Below are positions 1 through 6,522 of a stretch of 9,140 bases of DNA, piece by piece (the stretch's first letter is position 1; each line of letters starts with the position of its first letter). The position numbers and the translations under genes are program-made. The notes beneath the pieces are model-generated. The model searched no databases. It was not told the DNA's origin and saw nothing but the letters and a program-made list of their open reading frames with translations. This stretch comes from Caryophanales bacterium UBA1744 (GTDB lineage Bacteria; Bacillota_I; Bacilli_A; RFN20; CAG-826): contig DCHU01000024.1 in the NCBI GenBank assembly GCA_002314915.1, positions 27,594 through 36,733 on the forward strand, in the 5' to 3' direction.

Positions 1-246
1 GGCAAAGCTGCAAACGCAGGCGGTGTCGCTACATCAGGCTTAGAGATGTCACAGAACTCAATGAGACTCTCTTGGACATTCGAAGAAGTCGATGCAAGAC
101 TCAAAGGCATCATGGAAGCAATCTACGCTAACATCAATGCTACACAGAAGAAGTATGGCATCCCTGAAAACGACTGCTTAACAGGCGCAAACATTGCTGG
201 TTTCGACAAGATCGCGACAGCTATGATCGCTCAGGGCGTCTTATAA
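1..246 (+). CDS. gdhA: NADP-type glutamate dehydrogenase, C-terminal fragment (5' end outside window)
   Basis: Only the last 81 residues are present; the frame is open from base 1 and ends with TAA. The enzyme interconverts 2-oxoglutarate plus ammonia and glutamate in the cytoplasm, and is a main route of ammonia assimilation in gut Bacillota. The fragment starts GKAANAGGVATSGLEMSQNS and continues with MRLSWTFEEVDARLKGIM and GANIAGFDKIATAMIAQGV. These are the well-conserved C-terminal blocks of hexameric bacterial GdhA (family knowledge). The end GANIAGF..VA.AMIAQGV(L) matches the usual C-terminus, so the protein is not truncated at this side. The NADPH preference is inferred from the subfamily; the cofactor-binding region is not in the window. 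A terminator follows closely, so the gene ends its own transcript. Confidence 0.93.
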   Translation, partial: GKAANAGGVATSGLEMSQNSMRLSWTFEEVDARLKGIMEAIYANINATQKKYGIPENDCLTGANIAGFDKIATAMIAQGVL

Positions 247-264
247 TCTGATAACAAAACATTT

Positions 265-290
265 AAAGGCTCGCTTAATGTGAGCCTTTT
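265..290 (+). terminator. Rho-independent terminator of gdhA
   Basis: An 8-bp stem AAAGGCTC/GAGCCTTT extends inward by a G-T and a C-G pair to a 5-nt loop (TTAAT). It runs into a short T run (287-290) and further T-rich sequence. It lies 18 nt after the gdhA stop and separates gdhA from the coaX transcript. Confidence 0.85.
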
Positions 291-293
291 CAT

Positions 294-307
294 TTGCTTT
301 AAAGCAA
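294..307. repeat. Perfect 14-bp palindrome between gdhA terminator and coaX promoter
   Basis: TTGCTTTAAAGCAA is a perfect dyad lying 4 nt after the gdhA terminator and 8 nt before the proposed coaX -35 box. It could be an operator, or part of the terminator region. Its position just upstream of a promoter is the only functional hint. Confidence 0.35.
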
Positions 308-314
308 TAATCGT

Positions 315-343
315 TTGTTTCTTGTTTAGGCGAATAATATACT
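315..343 (+). promoter_or_regulatory. Sigma-A-type promoter of coaX
   Basis: A -35 box TTGTTT (315-320) and a -10 box TATACT (338-343) are separated by exactly 17 nt. Transcription would start near 350, leaving a leader of about 45 nt before coaX. The leader contains a 6-bp hairpin and the ribosome binding site. The assignment rests on match to consensus only. Confidence 0.6.
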
Positions 344-357
344 TTGATTGCCCGATA

Positions 358-373
358 CTCAGCATAGGCTGAG
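358..373 (+). other. Short hairpin in the coaX leader
   Basis: CTCAGC (358-363) pairs with GCTGAG (368-373) around a 4-nt loop. It sits just before the coaX Shine-Dalgarno sequence (GGAGGT, 382-387). It could tune translation or mRNA stability. There is no T run, so it is not a terminator. Confidence 0.35.
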
Positions 374-394
374 ATTGGAGCGGAGGTAGACCAT

Positions 395-1156
395 ATGCTA
401 TTAGCCATTGATATTGGCAACACCATGACAAACTTTGGTGTGTTTGAGGGCGAAACGTTGATCGCTACTCATAAGTTCGAGACATCTTCTGTAACCTCTG
501 CAGACGATGCTTCAGTAAAAGGAGCAGGATTCAAATTGCTCCATAAAGAGGTGGGGGACATTGATGGAGTTATCATTTCATCGGTAGTTCCAAGCAAAAC
601 TGCATTTTTCGTGCAGATGAGCAAAGACCTATGGGGAATTAAGGCATTAACCGTCGGACCTGGTTTAAAGACCGGAATGAAGCTGAAATGCGATTACCCA
701 AACGAAGTCGGTGCAGACTTAATCGCCGACTGCGTAGGTGCATCTTCGAAATATGGGAACTCATGTCTCATCGTGGACTTGGGAACCGCTAATAAATACA
801 TATTCCTTGATAAAGACGGATCTTTTGCCGGCGTTTCAATCGCGCCAGGCGTCCGCATCTCGATCAACGCTTTAGTTGATGGTGCTGCGGCTCTTCCGGA
901 GATTTCTCTCAAGGCTCCAAAACACGTCATTGGAACAAACACATTGGATTCAATGAACTCCGGTATCATCTATGGTACTTGTTTTGAGATTGAAGGATTC
1001 GCAAAGGCATTCGAAAAGGAAGCTGGATATCCGCTCAAGAAGATTATCACTGGAGGTAATTCAAGATACCTTACAGGGTTGCTTGAGGATTTTGTCTTCG
1101 AAGAGAATCTAACTTTATTCGGTCTTTCTGCCATGTATCGTAGAAGAGGCAAGTAA
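395..1156 (+). CDS. coaX: Type III pantothenate kinase
   Basis: ATP-dependent phosphorylation of pantothenate to 4'-phosphopantothenate, the first step of coenzyme A synthesis, in the cytoplasm. The 253-aa length is normal for CoaX. Visible ASKHA-fold signatures: phosphate-1 motif DIGNT (6-10), the G-A-D block (106-108), phosphate-2 motif DLGTA (128-132), SIAPGVRIS (148-156), the GTNTLDSMNSG substrate-region motif (180-190), ITGG (218-221) and the C-terminal NLTLFGL (238-244). Start chosen at the ATG with GGAGGT 7 nt upstream; the protein then begins MLLAIDIGNT as the family does. Two oddities: the usual GADR motif reads GADL, and the phosphate-2 loop reads GTANKY instead of the common GTATT-like form. 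Type III kinases typically require a monovalent cation and escape CoA feedback (family knowledge). It is followed 78 nt later by a probable pantothenate-uptake gene, which supports the assignment. Confidence 0.93.
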   Translation: MLLAIDIGNTMTNFGVFEGETLIATHKFETSSVTSADDASVKGAGFKLLHKEVGDIDGVIISSVVPSKTAFFVQMSKDLWGIKALTVGPGLKTGMKLKCDYPNEVGADLIADCVGASSKYGNSCLIVDLGTANKYIFLDKDGSFAGVSIAPGVRISINALVDGAAALPEISLKAPKHVIGTNTLDSMNSGIIYGTCFEIEGFAKAFEKEAGYPLKKIITGGNSRYLTGLLEDFVFEENLTLFGLSAMYRRRGK

Positions 1157-1234
1157 GAGACCAGAAAACAACAATTAAGCATATCAACGTACTACTTCAC
1201 ATTTATCTAGAGCAATCGCTCATACGGAGTAAAT

Positions 1235-1861
1235 ATGAAAACAAAAATCACAGTTAGACAGATGACAGGTGTCGCAATCATCGCAGCTATCGAAATTGCA
1301 CTCGGCATCTTCTCTATGTTCATGTCGAAAATCTTCATGACAACAGTATCATTCAACCTTGCCCTCATCCCAATCGTCGTTGGCGCATGCATTTACGGCC
1401 CTTGGTGGGGTTTATTCCTCGGACTCATTGATGGCGTTATCTGCCTCGTCGATCCAGGAACATTATCAACATTCTTTGCGTTCAGCCCAGTCCTCACAAT
1501 CATCTTGTGCTTACTCAAGACAGGAATTGCCGGACTCGCCTCAGGATTCCTCTTCAAGGCGTTGCGTAACGTCAATGATTGGGTTGCGGTAATCCTTGCT
1601 TCTCTCATTGTCCCAGTTTGCAATACCGGAATATTCCTTGGTGGAGTTTACGCATTCTTCATCCCTCTCTATCAGACTTGGACTCCAGAAGGCGCTAACG
1701 TCTTAACTTATGTCCTCGTCTTAACATTCACAATTAACTTTGCTATAGAATTTGCGGTAGCAGTCCTACTTAGCCCTGCAGTTTATAAGATTGTTAAGAT
1801 CGGTACTAAAGGCAAAGATATCGGATCTGTTTACGATAAGCCTGCAACAGAAAACAAATAA
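1235..1861 (+). CDS. ECF transporter S component, probable pantothenate-specific (PanT-like)
   Basis: A 208-aa very hydrophobic protein with about six membrane helices (roughly 12-33, 39-54, 56-73, 83-105, 116-141, 158-186), the size and topology of ECF substrate-binding subunits. The N-terminal helix has alanines at 14, 18 and 22, an AxxxAxxxA pattern like the one S components use to contact EcfT. The block FNLALIPIVVGACIYGPWWG and the later IVPVCNTGIF are typical of the S-component family often annotated PF12822 (recognised by eye). Specificity for pantothenate is inferred from the coaX gene directly upstream, not from residues. No EcfA, EcfA' or EcfT is in the window, so it would share an energising module encoded elsewhere (group II). 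The start ATG has CGGAGT a few nt upstream. No convincing own promoter was seen in the 78-nt gap after coaX, so co-transcription is likely. Other vitamins, such as thiamine or folate precursors, remain possible. Confidence 0.8.
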   Translation: MKTKITVRQMTGVAIIAAIEIALGIFSMFMSKIFMTTVSFNLALIPIVVGACIYGPWWGLFLGLIDGVICLVDPGTLSTFFAFSPVLTIILCLLKTGIAGLASGFLFKALRNVNDWVAVILASLIVPVCNTGIFLGGVYAFFIPLYQTWTPEGANVLTYVLVLTFTINFAIEFAVAVLLSPAVYKIVKIGTKGKDIGSVYDKPATENK

Positions 1862-1866
1862 CCTTA

Positions 1867-1901
1867 GGGATTTGCTGCTTAAAGTGTGGCAAATCCTTTT
1901 C
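1867..1901 (+). terminator. Rho-independent terminator after the ECF S component
   Basis: GGATTTG (1868-1874) pairs with CAAATCC (1890-1896), extended by a G-T pair outside and C-G inside, followed by TTTTCTTT. The loop is long (about 13-15 nt). It begins 6 nt after the stop codon and ends the coaX transcript. Confidence 0.75.
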
Positions 1902-1920
1902 TTTAAGAATAAACTATTCA

Positions 1921-2020
1921 AGGCTATGGTCTTTGAGGATTATATCCTCCTGACACATACCAAGTAATAAGCCCCTCGCGGTTAAGAGGTTAAAGAGGTT
2001 TTTTATAGGGGCTAGAAGGG
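1921..2020 (+). promoter_or_regulatory. Structured leader upstream of pepV
   Basis: This non-coding stretch holds several nested complementarities. GAGGAT/ATCCTC (1935-1949) forms a hairpin with a 3-nt loop and TGGT/ACCA flanks. GCCCCT (1971-1976) pairs with AGGGGC (2007-2012). Inside that loop, CCTC (1974-1977) could instead pair with either of two GAGG copies (1986-1989 and 1995-1998), the second followed by six Ts. The outer stem ends just before the pepV Shine-Dalgarno AGAAGGG (2014-2020). It does not match a riboswitch or T-box consensus I know. No promoter with good consensus boxes was found here. Mutually exclusive pairings of this kind can act as attenuators, but that is inference. 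Confidence 0.35.
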
Positions 2021-2025
2021 ATAAT

Positions 2026-3399
2026 ATGGCAAATTTTAAGAAACTCGCGAAAGGCTATGAGAATAAAGCCGTCGCAACACTCAAGCAGTTCATCAAGATC
2101 AATTCAGTTTACGACGCAACAACTGCTAGAGAAGGACAGCCATACGGATTCGGAGTCAAGAAGGCTCTCGACTTCGTTGGCAGATTAGGAAAAGACTTCG
2201 GTTGGAAAGTTGATTCAGTTAACGGATATTGCACTGAATTGACAATCGGAGAAGAAGGACCACTCATCGGAATCTATGGTCACTCAGACGTCGTTCCAGC
2301 AACAGGAACATGGACAACTGGCCCATTCAATCCAGACGAAAGAGATGGAGTCATCTATGGCAGAGGCGCTTGTGATGACAAGGGACCATTAGTCGCAGCT
2401 ATCTATGCTACAAAATTGCTCCAGGACGCAGGCTTGCTCAAAGGATTCAGAGTCAAGATCGTTTCAGGTGGAGACGAAGAAAGAGGATCATCATGCCTCG
2501 ACTACTATTTCAATAAGTTCAAAGGCGAAGCAGCAAAATATGCATTCACTCCAGATGCTGATTACCCATTAATCTATGCTGAAAAGGGAATGAGAGCTTA
2601 CTCTCTTACTAAGACAATCGATTTAGGACCAGTAACAGCAATGGATGGCGGCATCGTCACCAATGCAGTCTGCGACTCACTTTTAGTCACACTTAAGTTA
2701 GATAAGAAATTCGAAGAATACTTGAAGACAAACAACGTTCCTTGCGATATCTCATCAAATGAGTTCATCACAGTGGTCAGATTCAAAGGTAAAGCTGCTC
2801 ATGGCTCTACTCCAGAGAAGGGCATCAATGCTGCAGCTATTGCATTTAAAGCCATTGGAGAGTTCTACAAACTCAAAGACTTAGTCGACATTGTTCCAGT
2901 CATCAATTCAGGTGACGGCGCTTATTGGGGCGGAAACGTTGTTTCTAAGGAACTTGGTGGCTGTTCCTATAACTACGGAATTATCAAGTACGAGAAGAGA
3001 ACAAAGGTTTTATCCTTATCGCTTGACTTCAGATTTGGAGAAGATGCTAAGAGAGACGATCTTGTTGCAGCGCTCGTTGCTAAAACCGGATTTACAGCTA
3101 CACCTTTAAACGATGGGCACGATCACCTCTTATTCGACAAAAAGTCTCCATTAGTTTCAACACTTATGAAAGCCTACAAGGCGGAGACATTTGACTTATT
3201 CGCTAAGCCACTTGCTATTGGCGGTGGAACATATGCTAAGGAAGCCCCAAACTGCGTCGCATTCGGCGCTGTCTTCCCAGCAAACAGAGAAGCTCAAGGC
3301 AACATGCATGGCGTCGATGAATTCATCAGCCGCAAGGACTTCATGAAAGACATCGCAATCTACGCTCGTGCAATCTACATGTTAGGAAACTTAAAGTGA
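2026..3399 (+). CDS. pepV: M20-family dipeptidase PepV
   Basis: Cytoplasmic zinc dipeptidase that splits a wide range of dipeptides in the last step of peptide use. The 457 aa are close to the usual 465-470. Di-zinc ligands and catalytic residues are in place: GHSDVVP (His86, Asp88), YGRGACDDKGP (Asp117), GGDEERGS (Glu151 and Glu152), TPDADYP (Asp177) and the C-terminal MHGVDEF (His428). The lid-domain motif KGKAAHGSTPEKG carries His259, which in PepV reaches into the active site. The N-terminal PYGFGVKKALDF block is typical of PepV rather than of other M20 peptidases. The ATG start has AGAAGGG at 5-nt spacing. This is the first gene of a packed run, and its TGA stop overlaps the GTG start of trmB. 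Linkage of pepV to trmB and ytpR is also seen in Bacilli such as Bacillus subtilis (from memory). Confidence 0.93.
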   Translation: MANFKKLAKGYENKAVATLKQFIKINSVYDATTAREGQPYGFGVKKALDFVGRLGKDFGWKVDSVNGYCTELTIGEEGPLIGIYGHSDVVPATGTWTTGPFNPDERDGVIYGRGACDDKGPLVAAIYATKLLQDAGLLKGFRVKIVSGGDEERGSSCLDYYFNKFKGEAAKYAFTPDADYPLIYAEKGMRAYSLTKTIDLGPVTAMDGGIVTNAVCDSLLVTLKLDKKFEEYLKTNNVPCDISSNEFITVVRFKGKAAHGSTPEKGINAAAIAFKAIGEFYKLKDLVDIVPVINSGDGAYWGGNVVSKELGGCSYNYGIIKYEKRTKVLSLSLDFRFGEDAKRDDLVAALVAKTGFTATPLNDGHDHLLFDKKSPLVSTLMKAYKAETFDLFAKPLAIGGGTYAKEAPNCVAFGAVFPANREAQGNMHGVDEFISRKDFMKDIAIYARAIYMLGNLK

Positions 3400-4013
3400 G
3401 AGGCCGCTTCAAGAAATGGGCTGCTCCATATTTAGACGAACATGATGGAGTTGTCCTAAAAGAAATCAAAATCGATGACCCATACTTCCAGGCCGAAAAA
3501 CTCTATTTAGAGGTCGGTTCTGGCAAGGGTGATTTCGTATTGGGATTATCCACGAAAAGAGAAGGAAACTTCCTTGCCCTTGAAAGGGATGTCTCGATTT
3601 CCGGAATCCTCGCGAAGAAGGTTGTGGAATCAGAAATTTCAAACATCAGAGTCATGAATGAGGATTTTGACAACGTTTACGAGGCAATCAACGGCAAACT
3701 TAAGTTTGATATCATCTTCCTAAACTTCTCAGACCCATGGCCTAAGAAGAAACATTGGAAGAGAAGACTCACGACAAGAGTGAGGCTTCAGAATATGATG
3801 AATATCCTCAAAGACGGTGGCGAGATCAGAATCAAAACCGACAATGACGATTTATATGCTTTTACAAAAGAAGAGGCTGAAACTCTTCCTTTGGAGAAGT
3901 TGTTCGACACAGACAATTACGAATATGACGACAGCGATGACGCCATGAGCGAGTACGAAAGAAACTTCCGCTCAATCGGCAAGAACATCAATCGCTTAGT
4001 CTATAGAAAGTAG
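3396..4013 (+). CDS. trmB: tRNA (guanine46-N7)-methyltransferase
   Basis: Transfers a methyl group from S-adenosylmethionine to N7 of G46 in the tRNA variable loop. The 205 aa are a normal length for bacterial monomeric or dimeric TrmB. Signatures: SAM-binding LEVGSGKGDF (38-47), ALERD (61-65) with the acidic residue for ribose binding, the family hallmark SDPWPKKKHWKRRL (112-125), IKTDN (146-150) and SEYERNF near the C-terminus (185-191). The start is GTG, overlapping the pepV TGA by 4 nt (GTGA); it gives the N-terminus MRGRFKKWA, which matches the MRxRxKxWA start of the family. AGGA lies about 8 nt upstream inside pepV. The overlap implies translational coupling. There is no sign of degeneration. 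Confidence 0.95.
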   Translation: MRGRFKKWAAPYLDEHDGVVLKEIKIDDPYFQAEKLYLEVGSGKGDFVLGLSTKREGNFLALERDVSISGILAKKVVESEISNIRVMNEDFDNVYEAINGKLKFDIIFLNFSDPWPKKKHWKRRLTTRVRLQNMMNILKDGGEIRIKTDNDDLYAFTKEEAETLPLEKLFDTDNYEYDDSDDAMSEYERNFRSIGKNINRLVYRK

Positions 4014-4022
4014 GGCATGACC

Positions 4023-4622
4023 ATGTATCGTATGTTCTACAATCACGATGTGACAGGTGACACCCTGTTCATCGTTATGAATACCGAAAGCCTCTATGAT
4101 CACAGCGTAATAACAGGTGATGTTGTCGCTATGTATAGCGGAGAGGAACTTGTCGGAGTAAACATCAACAACCTTTCAAGAGTGCTGAAGATTAAAGCTC
4201 ACGGCATGATTGTCACTCCAGGAGAGGAACTCGTTGATGTCGTCAACACCATTCTCAAGAGAGCAAAATTGCCGGCTCTTGAGTACTGCACATATTCTGG
4301 TTACAGAGTTGGTCAGGTTGCATCAATCAAAGATGTTTCATCTAACCAATCTCTAAAGGAAATTGCAGTAGAAATGGCAGGAGAGACCCTCACAGCGGTT
4401 ACTCAATATACCAACCTTAAGGCTGGAGATTACGTTGTTTTATCTTTAGATGGCACCATTCAATACGATGGTGCGGTGTTCAAAACACACACTGAAGAAG
4501 GCATCGTAACAAATTGCCACATCTGCAATGCAAAAGAACTTCGTCTCAATATTGATACGGACGGTGCCTTTGTTGTAGAAGGCTATAAAACAGGAGAAGA
4601 CTTCTATTTAGCAGGAGAATAA
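4023..4622 (+). CDS. ytpR: YtpR-like protein with C-terminal tRNA-binding (EMAP/OB-fold) domain
   Basis: A 199-aa protein of the YtpR family, a conserved Bacilli protein whose role is not well established. The N-terminal part (about 1-85: FYNHDVTGDTLFIVM, then VGVNINNLS) is the family's own domain. The C-terminal part (about 92-196) aligns with the tRNA-binding OB fold also found in the PheT N-terminus. Compared with Bacillus YtpR, the OB fold is diverged: the HPNADKL-type motif reads SSNQSLKE (106-113) and CGAPNV reads TQYTNL. The later CHICNAKELRL keeps the family form. Two ATGs are possible. The one at 4023 has AGGG at 7-nt spacing, whereas the ATG at 4017 has it almost abutting, so 4023 is preferred. 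It follows trmB by 9 nt, consistent with a tRNA-related function. Confidence 0.85.
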   Translation: MYRMFYNHDVTGDTLFIVMNTESLYDHSVITGDVVAMYSGEELVGVNINNLSRVLKIKAHGMIVTPGEELVDVVNTILKRAKLPALEYCTYSGYRVGQVASIKDVSSNQSLKEIAVEMAGETLTAVTQYTNLKAGDYVVLSLDGTIQYDGAVFKTHTEEGIVTNCHICNAKELRLNIDTDGAFVVEGYKTGEDFYLAGE

Positions 4623-4624
4623 AA

Positions 4625-5728
4625 ATGGAAGAATTAGAAATTAAGTTGAAAGAACAGGGAAAGATCTCACGTTTGACGAACAAGACTTTCAAGTTCGACG
4701 AAAGAATAAAAGACGGATATTACTCCGCTAACTATTTCTTAAAGTCTCGTAAGATCGTTTCAGAGCGTTGCCCTGGACACATTGTTGAGATGCAGTTCTT
4801 TCAAAGAAAAGACAACGTTATGGTTTGCGGTGTTGATGAAGCAATCGCAATCCTACACACATTCGCTATTGAGCCAGAGTCATTAGACATTCGCGCTCTT
4901 AATGATGGAGACATCGTTAATTCCGGAGAACCTGTTCTCAAAATAACAGGCAAATACGAAAACTTTGGTTTCCTCGAATCCATCATTGATGGAATCCTTA
5001 CAAGAAGAACATGTGTTGCCACAAACGTTCGAGAAGTGGTTATTGCCCTCAAAGGCAAAGATACATTCTCAATGGCAGACAGACAGGATGACCCATATAC
5101 CCAGACAGGTGATGGATATGCAACCTATGTTGCAGGCATCAAGAAATTCTCTACCGACGCTCAAGGCGCTTGGGTCGGAGTCAAAGGTATGGGAACCATG
5201 CCTCACGCTCTCATCCAGATCAGCGGTGGTGACATCGTCAAAGCTTGCAACATTTATCATGAGACATTCCCTGATGAACTAGTTACCGCTTTAATCGACT
5301 ACAACAACAATGTTGTCGAAGACACAGTAAAAGTTGCAAAAGCTCTCGGACGCACCCTTAGAGGAGTTCGAGTCGATACTTCAAAAGCGCTCATCGACCA
5401 TTATTTCGATGATAAGGATACATCTGGATTCGACCCTCATGGTGTATGCAAAGAGCTCATCTATGGTCTTAAAGAAAGATTGATCAAAGAAGGACTCGAT
5501 TGGGTCAAGATTACTGTCTCAAGCGGCTTCACCGCAAAGAAAATCAAAGACTGGACTGATGAAGGAGTGCCAGTTGATATGTATGGCGTCGGAACGTCAC
5601 TTATCGCTAATGACACAGTTGGCTACACAGGCGACTTGGTCATGCTTGATGGACAGCATCAGGCGAAAGAGGGAAGACGTGACATCCCATCTGAAAGGTT
5701 AGAGAAGGTTCCATACCCAATTTACTAA
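4625..5728 (+). CDS. pncB: Nicotinate phosphoribosyltransferase
   Basis: Converts nicotinate and phosphoribosyl pyrophosphate, with ATP, to nicotinate mononucleotide: the entry to NAD salvage (Preiss-Handler pathway). The 367 aa fit the short form of the family rather than the roughly 480-aa form. Visible blocks: GYYSANYFLKS (31-41) near the N-terminus, the FLESIIDGILTRRT region, SMADRQDDPYTQ (149-160), GMGTMPHALI (188-197) with His194 where the phosphorylated or active-site histidine of this family is expected, RVDTS (249-253) in place of the usual R(L/V)DSGD, ITVSSGF (296-302) and YGVGTSL (320-326), which binds the phosphoribosyl group. The start is 2 nt after the ytpR stop, with AGGAG inside the ytpR end. 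NadD and NadE are not in the window. Together with coaX it suggests an organism that depends on external B vitamins. Confidence 0.92.
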   Translation: MEELEIKLKEQGKISRLTNKTFKFDERIKDGYYSANYFLKSRKIVSERCPGHIVEMQFFQRKDNVMVCGVDEAIAILHTFAIEPESLDIRALNDGDIVNSGEPVLKITGKYENFGFLESIIDGILTRRTCVATNVREVVIALKGKDTFSMADRQDDPYTQTGDGYATYVAGIKKFSTDAQGAWVGVKGMGTMPHALIQISGGDIVKACNIYHETFPDELVTALIDYNNNVVEDTVKVAKALGRTLRGVRVDTSKALIDHYFDDKDTSGFDPHGVCKELIYGLKERLIKEGLDWVKITVSSGFTAKKIKDWTDEGVPVDMYGVGTSLIANDTVGYTGDLVMLDGQHQAKEGRRDIPSERLEKVPYPIY

Positions 5729-5729
5729 A

Positions 5730-6473
5730 ATGATTACGTTTTCATCGACGGTTGAAATTATATTATTCGTCATCGAGGTTATCGGATGCATAAGCTTTGC
5801 TACGTCCGGAGCTGTCACCGCACTTCGTAAGAAAGCTGACTTGCTAGGAGTTTGGATTCTTACTCTTTTGTCGGTTTTCGGTGGAGGTCTTTTAAGAGAT
5901 TTAATACTCCATAACGGAGTCCCTCACATCTTCTGGGATCCTGAGTATTTGTGGCTAGCTTTAATCTCCATCGTCATATCTACTGTATGCTTTGTTCTTG
6001 CTTGCATTCCAAAGACCGCTAAAGGCCTCGAACATCATCGTCATGACTTCTGGATTTACGCGGTTGACGCAGTTGGCGTTTCCGTTTTCTGCGTTGCTGG
6101 CGCAAAGCTCGCATATAACGCTCTTCCTAGTACAATCGGCATATTTGAGACCTACATCTTTGTCACTTCATTGGGTGTTATAACCGGTGTATGTGGTGGT
6201 ATGTTTAGAGATGTTTGTTTGGGGGAAATTCCAACGGTCTTCAAGAAAAGGTTTTATATGATGCCTTGCCTTATCGGCACTGCGGTATACACTGTATTCT
6301 TCCTTAATAATTGGGGAGATTCATCTGGAATCGTAGCGATACTAATAGGGTGCGGGACCATTATTACATTGAGAATCTTAGCCGTCATATTCAAATGGAA
6401 TATGCCTGTTGCCAAGGCATTCAACACGGTTGTAGACGAAGAAACAAAAGAACAAAAAGAAAAGAAAAATTGA
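5730..6473 (+). CDS. TRIC cation channel / UPF0126-family membrane protein
   Basis: A 247-aa integral membrane protein with about seven helices (roughly 8-28, 37-59, 73-93, 107-128, 142-162, 174-192, 198-220) and a charged C-terminal tail ending in KEQKEKKN. Two related halves each carry the family hallmark: GGGLLRDLIL (51-60) with GVPHIF after it, and GGMFRDVCLGEIPTVF (156-171). These are the two glycine-rich kinked repeats that line the pore in prokaryotic TRIC channels. Bacterial members are reported as trimeric K+ or cation channels; the physiological role is mostly unknown. The ATG starts 1 nt after the pncB stop, and no good Shine-Dalgarno is visible, so translation probably depends on ribosomes finishing pncB. 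Why a cation channel shares this operon is not evident. Confidence 0.88.
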   Translation: MITFSSTVEIILFVIEVIGCISFATSGAVTALRKKADLLGVWILTLLSVFGGGLLRDLILHNGVPHIFWDPEYLWLALISIVISTVCFVLACIPKTAKGLEHHRHDFWIYAVDAVGVSVFCVAGAKLAYNALPSTIGIFETYIFVTSLGVITGVCGGMFRDVCLGEIPTVFKKRFYMMPCLIGTAVYTVFFLNNWGDSSGIVAILIGCGTIITLRILAVIFKWNMPVAKAFNTVVDEETKEQKEKKN

Positions 6474-6498
6474 GCGAAACACTCATTTGATTTATCTT
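6470..6498 (+). promoter_or_regulatory. Possible promoter for the small membrane protein gene
   Basis: TTGAGC (6470-6475) and TATCTT (6493-6498) are spaced by 17 nt, each 4 of 6 to consensus. The -35 overlaps the stop of the TRIC-family gene. No terminator lies between the two genes, so read-through from the upstream operon is equally possible. Confidence 0.35.
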
Positions 6499-6522
6499 AT
6501 TAAAAGGAAAAGAGGTAACAGC

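Noticed and set aside
694..969. Minus-strand open frame opposite coaX, and similar minus-strand frames at 231-431, 970-1182, 1393-1623, 4801-5058, 7719-8006 and 8907-9134
   Set aside because: They lie opposite clear genes or cover intergenic control sequence, show no recognisable motif, and reflect codon bias of the true + strand genes.
1921..2025. Known riboswitch or T-box in the pepV leader
   Set aside because: No T-box sequence (AGGGTGGNACCGCG-like) and no preQ1, TPP, FMN or SAM core that I can recognise; kept only as an undefined structured leader.
3397..3399. TGA read as tryptophan (Mollicute code)
   Set aside because: TGA ends pepV and the TRIC-family gene at the expected protein lengths, and tryptophans are encoded by TGG throughout.
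4017..4022. Upstream ATG of the YtpR-like gene
   Set aside because: AGGG would lie only 1 nt from it, too close to work; the ATG 6 nt later has 7-nt spacing. The difference is only two residues, so this is a preference and not a certainty.
6487..6522. Upstream TTG start for the small membrane protein
   Set aside because: No ribosome binding site precedes it, whereas the ATG at 6523 has AGAGG at good spacing. The 12 extra residues would be encoded partly by that Shine-Dalgarno.
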